64,000 nt of DNA from NCBI GenBank assembly GCA_003313425.1, contig NHZP01000006.1, positions 1,116,001-1,180,000 of the forward strand, given 5' to 3'. The stretch is from Pseudopyrenochaeta lycopersici (Eukaryota > Ascomycota > Dothideomycetes > Pleosporales > Pseudopyrenochaetaceae). Position numbers and translations under genes: made by a program. The notes beneath the pieces were generated by a model. It was not told the DNA's origin and did no database searches. It worked only from the letters and a program-made list of their open reading frames with translations. This document shows, in pieces, positions 11,503 through 22,912 of the stretch (positions within the stretch are counted from its first letter, which is position 1; the number at the start of each line of letters is the position of its first letter).

Positions 11503-13362
11503 GTTGGGCAGCGGGGTGGCGTGCTCGCCCACTTAGACAATACCGCTTGCCTGGCGATGATGTAGAGTTTGGCGGTATTCCGGTGATTTGCTTGTAGCAA
11601 ATGCCTTGCGCGTCGCTGAGATAAAGTGATAGGAGTCGCAGGCGTTGGGACCGTCCGCTGGAGGTGATTGATTTTGTTGGGTCAAGTGTGGAAAGAGTCG
11701 CACCACAACGCGTCTCTGAATTGCTCTCCAAGTCCAGGCCGTGAATTCGACACGTCAAGTGCACATGCAGGTGCTCGACCTGGGAGGCAGAATACTTACT
11801 TGGTTCTTTTGCCAAAGGTGAGGCTTAAAACAAGGGGTTACCTGTTGCTTTTCCAACTTCTTCGCTTGCAAGAAATCCGCGGTCTCACGGTATGACGTAC
11901 CTAAAAGGCAGAGTTCGCGCATGGGCCGCTCCACTTGTCGTACGGCACTCAACGTACCAGTTTTCAAAACGTTTAACTCGGACATCATCCTGACACAACA
12001 GAATGGACCGTGCAAGCAGACTTTCAATAGATTGCAGGGGTTTGACGTGCCAACTTGAGGAGCTAACGAATTAGCATCTCGATGCAGCCTGATACGCCAA
12101 TCAGAAGCTTCGACTGTTAGACTGCTACAGATCCGCGAGGACCGCGTGCTGAAGCCCGGAGCGAGCCGTCCGTTTTCGCTCTGGAAGTTCCGAGTAGCTT
12201 TCCACACGGCGCATATATCCTGATGGGGGTTTATCGGCCAGTCAGCACCACTTCCGCATGCACTACTATCATGGTATTCTGAAACAATTCCATGTTCAGC
12301 AGAGAATTCGATCCTGGCCAGCGCCTAGGATTCTCTTTGCGACTTTGCAATTTTCTCAACTACACTTTTCGAGCGTTATTGTTTACATGTATGAACAACC
12401 GAGCAAAGAGGTCGACGAACTTCTGACGTACCACAAAAAAGATTCGATGAGCTTCTAAAGCAGTAACCGCTCCACAGCATGCTCATAATCCTGCCATAGC
12501 CCAATTATTGGTCCGAGTATAGTTACAATTAGGTGACATTGCTCAGCCACCATCGCGCGAGTTTCTTCTCAGGGCACATTGGTCTCAGTCTCAGCAGTAG
12601 TGGTACCATGGTGTGCAACGTCGACTACCGCGGAAACCATTTTTGAAGACTGCTTTGCTCATGCCTCGCATACGCGCGAGCCGCGGGGCTTCGAATATAC
12701 TGTCTCAAAATCAAATCAAAGCACAAGACCTGAGCGAAGGAACATTCCACATCTGCCGCGACATCCGCTGTCGAAGTCACACAAGTTCTTTCTGTATAGG
12801 CCACTAAGCCTCCTCCCAGAGAAACTATAGGTACACGTTCGTCCCAAGGCACGATTGATGACTCAACATTCCCGATGCAGCAGTCCTTTTTCTGGTCGAA
12901 TATGCTGTACAACTTGCTCCTCCACCTCGCGATGCTCGAGGCTTGATCTTTGCTGGTGGTTGGTCGATTGCCTCGGAGCAAGTTCCATCGCCTGATTATG
13001 GACTCAGCACTCAACCTTCCTAACACAGAAAGTAATCTAAATCTCATGTAGATTACTGTGGGCACGTTCCGCCAATGACGTTCGAGGCAACCATAGGCAT
13101 GTCATCTCCATAAGTCCTGACATTCGCCATCTCATTCCTTACACGTCCATTTTGCGGTTGCTGCGTTGCAAGAATACTGCGTCTACGGCGTCTGTCCAAC
13201 TCGCGTCTGCCGTACTCCAAAACCTTAACGAAAGCCACGCTCCGAGAGTCCATACGACTCGCCAGCAAACGCCACCAGCCGCGCTACATTCCACGACCGC
13301 TCAACCGCCAACACCAATCAGTACGATCTCGAACGATCAGACCGATAACACCCGTCGCACAA
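11503..13362. other. Intergenic region upstream of TPS3-like gene
   Basis: No credible coding frame spans this 1.9-kb stretch. AGGGG/CCCCT-type stress-element cores occur (for example near 11830), which would suit a trehalose gene, but such pentamers are common by chance. The region should contain the divergent promoters of the TPS3-like gene and the DUF7704-like gene. Confidence 0.4.
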
Positions 13363-13818
13363 ATGACTCCACCAAATATTCCATGGTTTTATAGCCTCTG
13401 GCACCTCTACCTCGAGCCCTTCGCTGCGCTCGGTGGCGTATACCATCTACATTTCGTGCCTAAGGAGTACTTCACCTTTATGCCCACAACGTCGCAGTAT
13501 TCTGCCACCTCGCAGATTGTGTACGATCAGCTCGCATCCACATATCTGCTGTTCGCATTTATCGAAGGCGTGCTTCTCCGAGTTGTAGATGACGTCAAGA
13601 TTTGGAAATGGATTGTATTTGGATTAGCACTATGCGATGCAGGTCATATTTACGCAGCGTGGTGTGAGATGGGAACGGAGCTTATTCTGAGCCCGTGGCT
13701 ATGGTCACAGAAGGATTATGTGACCAATATTTTGAACGTAATGCCTTTGCTCACGAGGTCAGCGTTTCTTCTTGGAGTTGGAGTCACGAAGAGTGTGCAT
13801 GGAAAGAAGCGGCAGTAA
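13363..13818 (+). CDS. DUF7704-like integral membrane protein
   Basis: An intronless frame of 151 residues. Hydrophobic segments near residues 14-30, 58-75, 83-100 and 125-145 suggest four membrane spans. The layout (an LEP motif in the first span, a central STYLL-x-A-x-x-E span, a DAGHI motif, and LTRSAFLLG in the last span) matches my recollection of the fungal DUF7704 family, whose function is unknown. The C-terminus is basic and probably cytosolic. The start ATG at 13363 gives the family's usual length. The family assignment is from memory of the pattern. Confidence 0.75.
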   Translation: MTPPNIPWFYSLWHLYLEPFAALGGVYHLHFVPKEYFTFMPTTSQYSATSQIVYDQLASTYLLFAFIEGVLLRVVDDVKIWKWIVFGLALCDAGHIYAAWCEMGTELILSPWLWSQKDYVTNILNVMPLLTRSAFLLGVGVTKSVHGKKRQ

Positions 13819-14416
13819 AGGGTATACATTCATATTCTTAAACGTCCTTTTTGATCGTTTTTATCAAAGGTCTATGCCCCTTGTGCAGGGAGGCACGTCC
13901 GAGCAGCTGCGTGCTTAGTAACACGACTCCGAGACCTGGGCTCCAGCGTTGGCACAGCGTTGTTTTCGTTGCCCACATTTTCAAAGTCGGTAGCCAAGAA
14001 AGCTCAACATGAAAAGCCATTCAGATATCACAACGAATGTCAATATCGCTAGAGCAGACACCACAGGGAGATTCCAGGGCATCCTATCGATCAAGATGCC
14101 CGAATCCATACTGTTCTACTTCCAACCATGCTCCTTCTGAGCGTTCATTTCCTGCTGGCCTAAATGCGCCGCAGATGGAATGCCAAAAGTCCCTATCGAG
14201 GCGTCCGTTATCATCTCGCACCCATGCTCACCACCTTCCTTGTCCGATCCCTCTCCAGCATGCTTTCCAGACATGGCTGCTTCATCCCACAGAAAAATAC
14301 CACCACTTTCTCATTAACTTCGTGTAGACCTATTTGTGTGCTACAATGCCGCTGCCATGTACGAGCCCCCTATCTCTTCAACATCTTAGTATGCTGTATC
14401 GTCATCCAAACAAGTC
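13819..14416. other. Convergent intergenic region
   Basis: The 3' ends of the DUF7704-like gene (+) and the Gln/Pro-rich gene (-) face each other here. Short frames on both strands lack support. Nothing else is recognised. Confidence 0.4.
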
Positions 14417-14851
14417 TCATAACACCGGCGGGTGGTTTATATGGCGTCGCGGAACTGGGCTCTGGAGCTGCGCGAGGTTCGTCGATGGAGGCTGTATGTG
14501 GGGAACCTGAGGCTGTGCCAGGCCATATGGTTGTTGTATCGTTTGGGGCATCGAACCCCAAGTATTCATCGGGGGCCGAGTCAGCGGAGCTGCAGCAGCA
14601 TCGCTGAGCCGAGGAATTGGACTCAGCTGCCCTTGCCCTTGCCCTTGAGTTTGGTTCCGAAGCAAAAAGTCCCGGTGTTCATCTAATTGTGCCCTCAATG
14701 CCTCGTTCGTACGTTCAAATAGCCGTTCTTGTACGCCGGGACCGAGATTTCGCGAATAAGATCGAAGGTCCGCGCTGCAATCGAGATTCAGAAGGCTTCG
14801 CTGGCGATCGAAGCTACATGGCTGTGCAGTGGCTGTTGCACTACTCATCAT
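14417..14851 (-). CDS. Gln/Pro-rich protein of unknown function
   Basis: The first ATG in this frame is at 14851, followed directly by a second, giving 144-145 residues. Residues about 15-60 are charged and probably helical, containing an ERLFERTNEALRAQLDEHRD segment that could form a short coiled coil. The rest is low-complexity, with a GQGQGQ tract and Gln/Pro-rich sequence ending in PPVL. No signal peptide or membrane segment. I do not recognise the family. Codon pattern and the amphipathic helix favour a real gene. Confidence 0.55.
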   Translation of the reverse strand: MMSSATATAQPCSFDRQRSLLNLDCSADLRSYSRNLGPGVQERLFERTNEALRAQLDEHRDFLLRNQTQGQGQGQLSPIPRLSDAAAAPLTRPPMNTWGSMPQTIQQPYGLAQPQVPHIQPPSTNLAQLQSPVPRRHINHPPVL

Positions 14852-15650
14852 GGTATTTGAAGCAAAAGAAGACAGGGGATAGAGTAGGATGGTGGGGGAG
14901 TGGGCCTCTACTTGCAAGGTGTATGACGTTAATGTTTGAGTGCCTAGATTTTAGGATCGACGATCGCGTGCCCACGTGATGGCGTGGTATTCTAATGCAC
15001 GCCTGTGTACCTCCAACTTCCGTTTCTGTACTCTATGGTCTTGCACCTGTTGACTTTGGCTGTAACATGAAAGTATTAGCTATAAAATTCAACCGAAAAA
15101 TGGACCATCGCGAGGCTCGTGCAATTAAAATACTATCTATTTCATTGAGGACTATGAACGCCGCTGCTTAATGTTTGTGTGCTAATGTATACGCGTAGTG
15201 TATTCTATTCGTTTTGTGTCTCTTGCATATCGTATCTTACAAGTGTATTGTAGAATTGGCCGCCTGAACACTTTTGAGAGCCCAGCGATATCATCGTAGC
15301 AAATTTTTACTGCAGCCACACCGACGCTCCACTCACATTCGGATACCGCACACCTGAAAACACCTGAAAGGGAACACCATTGAAATTTTTTGAGTACACT
15401 GGACATGTGATGTCGGTAAACTCATTAACTCCGACATTGATCATTTATAGCAAACACATTTTCTTCCGATAAGACGGCCCCCATCGCACCAACAGTCTAT
15501 TCGTAAAAACCGCCGAGGAGCAAAGATAATGAGTCTGAAGACAGCGCTTCCTCAAGTATATCAAGCTCTATCAGACCTCAAATGAAAGGTATTGATGGTG
15601 GCCAGGTCGCCTCGGGAAGACATCAAGGCCTCTGATTATCGAAATACATC
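14852..15650. other. Intergenic region
   Basis: AT-richer sequence between two minus-strand genes, holding the promoter of the Gln/Pro-rich gene and the 3' end of the next. Short frames only, no domain support. Confidence 0.4.
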
Positions 15651-16776
15651 TCAGTAGCCATAGGGGATACGCCCTTCAAGCGCCTCGCGGGCGTCTCGCT
15701 GAAGGACCTCGTAGCGTTTGCCAAGGTCTGGAAATGCCACGATAGCCTCCTGTACCTGGATGGGGACATCGCAAACAATCTTTCGCCATTCGCTGGGACG
15801 CTTGCAAACGTATCGGATAAGCGCGTCCATACAATTCAAAGCGATCTCGCAAATCTTACGCGTCCAGCCAAAGTCAATGATACCATTAGGATTCTCAAGG
15901 TCTTGGGTGTGTGGATTGATTAGCACTGGCCACGCGTAGTTCTGATGAGTTGAGGAACTCGGAACAGGTGGGCGGGCGACACGCGCACTACCGACTGCTT
16001 TGCCAAGCTTGTAGGATTCCGCCCAGATCCGATCAAAGTGGTGCGCAAATGGGCTCGGGGGGATTCGATCTCTGGAGCTACCATGATCATGTTGGCCTTG
16101 TCTGAAAGCTAACTCTTGAACAGCCAGTGGCTCAGGAACACCCGTCATCGACGTTGCGTACTTACCATCAGATCGTTGGAACGTCGAAGGTGACCGAAGA
16201 TTGGAACTGAAAGATGCCCGGCCAGAGGAGCGAGGGGAATGCTGAGAAGAATGACTTGCAAGTAAATCGTGCCCCTGCATCGCCTGGGCTCCATGCAAAT
16301 CGCCTGATGCTTGGATTTCACTGAGCCTGCGAGAAATTAACTTCGGAGTAGAGCCGTACGGATAGTTATGAGTAGCACGTGTGCGGCTGTTACTCGGTGA
16401 AGTGAACGGTGATGGTATGCTGTATTCGCTGTTTGACAGCCGGCGGACTTGCTGTTGAGGGACGTCGCCATGAGCCTGTGTTCTTGTCAGGTAGCTGGCC
16501 AATTAGGTGATGTAACAACAACATGCTCACAAGCTGCTGCGTTGCTTGTGCCTTGTGGCTTTTAGCTGGCACTCGAGAGGGAGTGGTAGGAGCTTGTCGG
16601 GAAGCATTGCCACTAATGAATGATAATGATCCTCCAGATGAGCTTGGTGATCCCGTGGAACCACTTCCGTCAGAGCCAGTATCCACTGCAGATGCCAGCA
16701 CATCAAAGGGGTTCCTAGTCTGGAAGTGGGCGGTTGAAGGACTTTTTCTGCGTGTGCCCTGGCTGAGTGTATACAT
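15651..16776 (-). CDS. Conserved fungal protein of unknown function
   Basis: Two exons (16776-16531 and 16475-15651) flank a 55-nt intron with a GTGAGC donor, CCTAAT branch and CACAG acceptor, joined in phase 0 to give 356 residues. A further intron appears to lie in the 5' leader (GTAAGT donor near 16835, GACAG acceptor just before the start), because upstream frames hit a stop. Residues 1 to about 200 are Ser/Pro-rich and disordered. The last ~110 residues look folded, with several helices and an IIDFGWTRKICEIALNCMD segment. The product is hydrophilic, with no signal peptide. I do not know its function. Confidence 0.7.
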
Positions 16777-18221
16777 CTTAAGACTGTCAACAACAAATAT
16801 CTGGACCGTTGGAAACTGCGCGTAGTAACTTACTTTGTTTGTGGGCAAGCTTACACCTTTCTTGCGTGTTGATTACAACGATTGTATTATATAGGGCAGA
16901 CAAAAGCGTGCACAGAACGACCTGGTTGATGGGCTGCGGCGGGAGGTGGTGGAGATGATGGAGGGCGTGGTAGATTGATCACTACGAGACGATGCCAAGA
17001 CCACAACAACATAAGCACCAGGTGACTAGAATGGCTCTTTTGCTCTGATATGAGGCGATATTTGAAGCTCCCAAGTGGGTCTCTGGCACCGTTGCGCTGG
17101 TCGTGCCTTCCGTTTTGGTCAGCCTCACAGGGTGAAGGCGAGCGTTTCCTAGTGGCAAAAGAAGGAGCAACCCAATGGAAAAAAATACCAAAAAAGAAAG
17201 ATATCTAACAACTGCGAGCGTGGGCACATTTGAAGAGGCGCTGGAGAGGCCCCTATCGTACAATAGCGTCAGAGTCTTTAAAGTGGCCGAGGTCGACGTT
17301 GTTACAGATGATTGTACTCTTTATCAACCCGCAACGAAGAGAAGAGAAGCTATTTCCCTGGTAAGTAGATCAAAAGGATATCACAAAGAAAAAGTTGCGT
17401 TGTTGGCAAACACAAGTCATAAGAGCAATCAGGGAACATACCGCCCTGAGCTCGAAGTAGCAGCAGAAACAGAGACAACAGAGACCGTGCCTCGAGGCCT
17501 TGGAAGGTACTCGTGATAGTACTGCAGGTAAAGTTCAAAGATAGGACTCTATTTGGAGAAGTCACCGGCAGCCTGGCAAACCTAACCAGCCGGACTTATG
17601 AAAAATATGGGAATGCGAATCTTTAGCCTGCATGCTTCAACACTACTGGTCACAGTGTGAAGTGACTTTTGTTCACAAACTGAAGTTAGCTTTGGACATA
17701 TGGAAAAATAGATGAAACTATTCAGGTGACGCAGAGACCGAATAGCTCGAAAAGTGGTCGTGGCTAACTCCAATATCAGGAAGGTTACAAAGATTTTGAG
17801 ATGCTAAGATGCGAATGTTGTGAAAAGTCGGACGCTAATTAGTCGGAGCCGTGGGCTTTTGCCGGGTATATGGATCGTTTTGCTCGTGCTCGGTTATATC
17901 GGGGGATCAAATCTACCTCACTTGCTGGCCTAAATGCTGATAGCGGTAGACTTTAATAGTGATACAATACCAATAGCGAGTATACTGATATATGCAAGAT
18001 GTAGAGCAGTAGTGTTGACGTCCAAGATGATGATGTCGTGGCGTTACAACGGCACATGAAGCCGGGATCTTCCGAATTGTTCGCTGACTCTATGCTCTAT
18101 GTGATTGGTTGTGCCGGTCGCACTTGCCACCAAAGTCTAGCTTCCTTCCTCGGTAATGACTTCGATGAACGCAACACCTTGAAAGCCCAAGACATCCCAC
18201 ACTCTCCACTCCACACCCGCA
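16777..18221. other. Intergenic region with long leader of the minus-strand gene
   Basis: Divergent region between the unknown gene (-) and SDH2 (+). The minus-strand leader, which appears to contain an intron, starts here. The rest is probably promoter. Pyrimidine-rich runs are present. Frames at 16982-17263 and 17175-17516 start at non-ATG codons or lack any domain. Confidence 0.4.
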
Positions 18222-19309
18222 ATGGCTTGCACACGTACCCTTGCTCGTCTGGCTACGACGCGGACAGGTAAGAGTCTCTCTTTGGAACTACTACGGTCGC
18301 AATTGAGCTTTGCTGACGCTTCACCGTAGCCGTACGGCCCGCTGTCTTCTCGCGCGGCTTTGCCTCTGTGCACGACACGAAGGCTCGCGAGCCCATCTCC
18401 AAGGTCGCCGAAAAGATCGTGCCTGACCCAGCTCGATCGCCAGTGCCAGAAAGTAAGACATCGACGGTCCCAGAGCCGGAGCCCAGCAAGGATGCGAAGA
18501 CGAAGACTTTCCACATCTACCGCTGGAATCCAGACGAGCCGTCCTCGAAGCCTAAGATGCAGTCATATACCCTCGATCTGAACAAGACTGGACCTATGAT
18601 GCTGGATGCACTTATCAGGATTAAGAACGAGGTTGATCCGACCTTGACGTTCAGACGGAGCTGTCGTGAGGGAATTTGTGGCAGCTGTGCCATGAACATC
18701 GACGGTGTCAATACACTTGCATGCTTGTGTATGTGGATTGCGTATACTGCTGGCGGAATTGAAATCTAATGGAATCAAACAGGTCGCATCCCAACAGATA
18801 CTACCAAGGAATCGCGCATTTACCCACTGCCCCACATGTATGTCGTTAAGGACCTTGTGCCTGATATGACGCTCTTTTACAAGCAGTATCGATCGGTCAA
18901 GCCTTACTTGCAGCGCACCACCCCTTCGCCTGATGTAGGTATACTGTGATTGCTGCTCATCACAACAATTGTTAACGCTGTACAGGGTCGTGAGTATCGC
19001 CAGTCGAAGGAAGAACGCAAGAAGCTTGACGGTCTCTATGAGTGCATTCTCTGCGCCTGTTGCTCAACCTCTTGCCCATCATACTGGTGGAATCAGGAGG
19101 AGTATCTCGGCCCCGCTGTCCTTCTACAATCGTACCGCTGGATTGCCGACTCTCGAGATGAGAAACTGGCCGAGCGGCAGGATGCCTTGAATAACAGCAT
19201 GAGCTTGTACCGATGTCACACTATCCTGAATTGCTCGAGAACGTGCCCGAAGGGTTTGAATCCAGCATTGGCAATTGCGGAGATCAAGAAGAGCATGGCT
19301 TTTACTTGA
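18222..19309 (+). CDS. SDH2: Succinate dehydrogenase iron-sulfur subunit, mitochondrial
   Basis: Four exons (18222-18267, 18330-18728, 18783-18934, 18986-19309) give 306 residues. The N-terminus is Arg/Ala/Thr-rich without acids, a mitochondrial presequence. Residues 127-147 hold the [2Fe-2S] ligands (CREGICGSC ... C). The C-terminal half carries the ferredoxin-like motifs C-x2-C-x2-C-x3-C at 219-229 and the Cys residues at 276, 282 and 286, which bind the [4Fe-4S] and [3Fe-4S] clusters. This is subunit B of respiratory complex II. It passes electrons from the flavoprotein subunit to ubiquinone at the inner membrane and is the main target site of SDHI fungicides. Splice phases all agree. Confidence 0.97.
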
Positions 19310-19650
19310 AGAGTTGGATCTGGAGGAAAAAAGCGGAAAGGGGATGTCATGATTTGACATTCGCTGTATGTACATGTGAGGGTGATTTACAGTTGGTCCG
19401 TTGAGTTAGCATTGTACTTCTGAAGCTGTGTACGCAATAAATTTAAGCGAGGAATTCCTAAGTCACATCAGAGCTCTACGCGATACTAGCAAAATCGATT
19501 TCCCTAACACATTAGATTACTGCTCTGTCAGCAATCTTGAGCACGTGCTGTTCCGCATGGTCAGACAGCGTAACCAAGCTGAAAGCACCTCAACCCTCCC
19601 AATCCATCTCGAACAGCCCACCTCAGAGTAATATAGCGGTCAGCGCTACC
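19310..19650. other. Intergenic region between SDH2 and the HET gene
   Basis: A 341-bp gap holding the SDH2 3' end and the promoter of the HET-domain gene in the same direction. Nothing else is recognised. Confidence 0.4.
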
Positions 19651-22432
19651 ATGGAGTCAAGTATCGACTCCCTGGTCACAAAACTCTGTGAGGCTTTCCA
19701 AGATGGTATCGCGCTTTTGGATAGTCACGGTGACTCTCAGGCGGTGAGAGAGCTTCGCGAGGCTATGGTTGAGCAACGCAATAAATTAGCTCAAGCAAAT
19801 AGGCGGTACTCAAGGCTTGCTGGTGATCACTTCAAATTGGACCGTATGTGTACCATCCTATCACCTGATGTCATTGCCCCGCGCCTTGATTTCACGGGCA
19901 CCACCCTCATCGTCAAAAACTAGATTTCATAAACTCACCTCACGCAGGGCAGACACAAAGCAATCTTAACCGTCAGTTGCTCATATTGACGGATAATATT
20001 GTTGACGTACTGCGTTTCGCAGGCGCTGAATCTGTAGTTCCGAGTTGTTCCGCGCCTCAAAACATATCAGACACACCTTTAAATTTGGGTGTAGTCGAAA
20101 ATAAAGTGAACTACTCACAGCTTAAAGAACAAGCCTCTCAGGTTGGATCAAAGAGTCAGGCTTGTCTCAAGACATTTTTTAACAGGATCTCTGGCTGGGC
20201 TGTGCCACTCAACACTTTACCCCCTCCAGCGCAACCGTCTGAACCACTGTCGTTGGTTCAACGACAGAAGTCACAAGTCACTTCTCACAGGGAACAGTAC
20301 CCCTGGAGCTCGTCAGAGTTTTTATACGACAAGCTTCCCACTGCTTATTCGTTCCGCTTGGTAAAAGTTCTCTCAAGTGTCCTTCGCGTTACTTGCGAGA
20401 TCGAGACAGTTGACATCCACGATCTTCTCCCGTACCAGGCACTCAGCTACTGCTGGGGAACCTCAATTAAACGTAATATAATTTACTGCAATGGTCGAAG
20501 GGCTAAAATATCTCCAAACTTGGAGCAGGGCTTACGACAACTACATAAGTACAGCAAAACGACAGGACGAGATTGGTTTTGGATAGACCAAATTTGCATA
20601 AACCAGGAAGACAACGTTGAACGCACCCAGCAGGTTCGCCTGATGCGAGCCATATATCAACGAAGTATGAATACCATTATTTGGATCGGGCTCGATGATG
20701 GTATGTGCGAAGCCCACCCTGTGCACTTCGATTGCTTTTTGATTTAGAGTAAACCACCTACGGATCTCTTCGAACGCTACAAGCATATCGAAAAATTAAC
20801 TTGATTTTTCGGGTCTTTCATCTGGTTCTGGTATTAGACTAACGCTTCTGTTATTTAGGCGTTGCCAAAGCTGCTAAATCACTCATCTTAGAAGTATGGA
20901 TTTTCCTTCTAATAAGAGAAAGTAAGAGCAAAGAAAAAGGTGCTTCGGTCCATCGAAGTGATACCGAAGAAATGAAAGCTTTCGAGAATTACGGACTACC
21001 CCCACCCGAAGACAAGAAATGGGCTATGTTGACCAAGTTTTTGGAGTCGCCATGGTTTGAAAGATGTTGGGTTGTGCAGGAAGTAGTCGTATCACAAGGT
21101 GATCCTCTGATTCTATGTGGTGATCGACAGCTCTTATGGTCAGTCTTTGAGAAGGTTGTTGTCTGGTTGAGCCAACACACAGCATTTCGGACAGACCGTA
21201 TGGTGCTTGTCAACAGCATCAAGATAATTTCTGGCCGGCAAGAATGGAATCATAGTGAGTCAGCAGGCATTGTATCAGGGCTACCAACCTTGCTACTGTT
21301 AACGGCTTCATTCCGTGCTACCGATCCGAAAGATCAAGTGTTTTCCCTCCTTGGCCTTACCAAGGAGACGCGAAGTTCAGAAGACTGGCCCAAAGTATTG
21401 ACACCCGATTATACTCGGTCCATACAGGACCTCTATAAGGATGTAACGAAGTACTGTATACGGACTGATGGAAATTTAAGCATTTTATCGCAATACAATT
21501 GCAGTTACAGTAAGACTGAAGACTTTGGTTTTCCATCCTGGGTACCTCGTTGGGACTTGGTCCCTTCAACACGTCGTATAAGCGCATTCGAGTGGACAAC
21601 AACAACAGATGGCAGTCAGAATGTTATGGAAATCTCCAATCAAGCATCATTAGGCACAGTAGTCTCGATAGATGAGACTACGGATCCAAACGTTCTTAAA
21701 CTCCGTGGGCTGCGTATCAGCCCTGTAGAAGTCTGCCTTCCGACTGTGGCTGTCGATAACCCAGCGTCTCCTCCAGGTCTACCGGAGCATCTGCATCTCT
21801 TCTTGTCGAAGGAAATCCCAGAATTGTACAGAATTTGTAAGCAGAAATTACAGCCGATCAGCTCTGTGACCTTCGATAGGACCTTCTTCCTAGTAACAAC
21901 TGCGGGATTGACGCCGGACAATAAAGATGCGAGGCACGAGTCGATGATCCACTTTCACGAGTTCCTTGCTACCGCGACGGATATCTTGACGAAAGATGAT
22001 ATCGAATTGGATCCAAAAGAAAGTCTTCGCTCTATGGTTAGGTCTAGTTTACAGGTCACAATGCCAGGATCAGAGACGATACCGTCGGCGACAGCGGACT
22101 ACAACCAGTTGCCGTCACTATACGACCGAAAAGGTCAAACTGAATTAGTTATTCCAAATCCTGCGCGGTACCTTACTGGCCTCATGCGATTGTTGAACCG
22201 TCGCCTATTCATCACTGCATCGAGGCAACTGGGTCTTGGACCAGCACAGATGATGTCTGGCGATGTTGTCGTCGTGCTGTTCGGGGGACACGTTCCGTAC
22301 ATTCTCCGACCCTTGGAGTCTGGCCAGTGGGCTTTCGTTGGGGAGTGTTACATTGAAGGTCTGATGAGAGGGGAGGCAGTTCAAGGTCCAGACTTCCAAG
22401 AAGAAAGTTGTACCTGGTTTGAGCTAGTGTGA
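19651..22432 (+). CDS. Heterokaryon incompatibility (HET) domain protein
   Basis: Three exons (19651-19843, 19948-20700, 20859-22432) give 839 residues; introns are 104 and 158 nt with GTATGT donors. Residues 1 to about 220 are helical, then Ser/Pro-rich. The HET domain starts near residue 226 with YQALSYCWGT and includes the WFWIDQICINQED block (274-286) and the WIGL block. The second intron lies inside the domain. A long C-terminal region contains RCWVVQEV and the DPKDQVFSLLGL motif typical of this class. HET proteins act in non-self recognition and can trigger cell death on fusion of unlike strains. The partner is unknown. No NACHT or repeat domain is attached. Confidence 0.93.
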
Positions 22433-22912
22433 GTGCACAATGCTTGGCTCTATATATAGCAGTATTAGATAAATACGATGAATTAGAAATATAATAACAG
22501 AGGTAATCTCGTATTTAATCGGGATGTCACGAAGTCGATCGCCCAGTTGCCTAAAGGATTGTACTAGAGAGCATCTTAATAGAAAGAGACAAAACCTCTA
22601 AAATCAATCTTAGCATAGTAATTGGTACTACATGAGTAGTAAAATTCATGCTGTGCCGTCAAAGATCTGGTTTTTGTGGATGTGGCGTGCCCTGCATGCG
22701 CAAACTTAATTCCAGCAAGGGAGTTGCACATCTTTGGGTTCGATAAGATGGCCAGGGTACAGTGCTCGGCATTCATATAAGACTGTGATAACCCACCGCT
22801 GTTCGATATTTGGTTGATATCAAGTTCCGCCTCTAACAGAAAATGGATAAAGGCCGAGTTGGCGTATTAATCCAGCAAACTAGCCCAAAAACATTGCACC
22901 ATACCCCTTTAT
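22433..22912. other. Convergent intergenic region
   Basis: AT-rich 480-bp gap between the ends of the HET gene (+) and the secreted-protein gene (-). It carries 3' untranslated sequence; I see no gene. Confidence 0.4.

Noticed and set aside
16138..16201. Apparent intron (GTAAGT ... TTTCAG) inside the unknown gene at 15651-16776
   Set aside because: Its length, 64 nt, would shift the frame, while the sequence on both sides is coding in the same frame.
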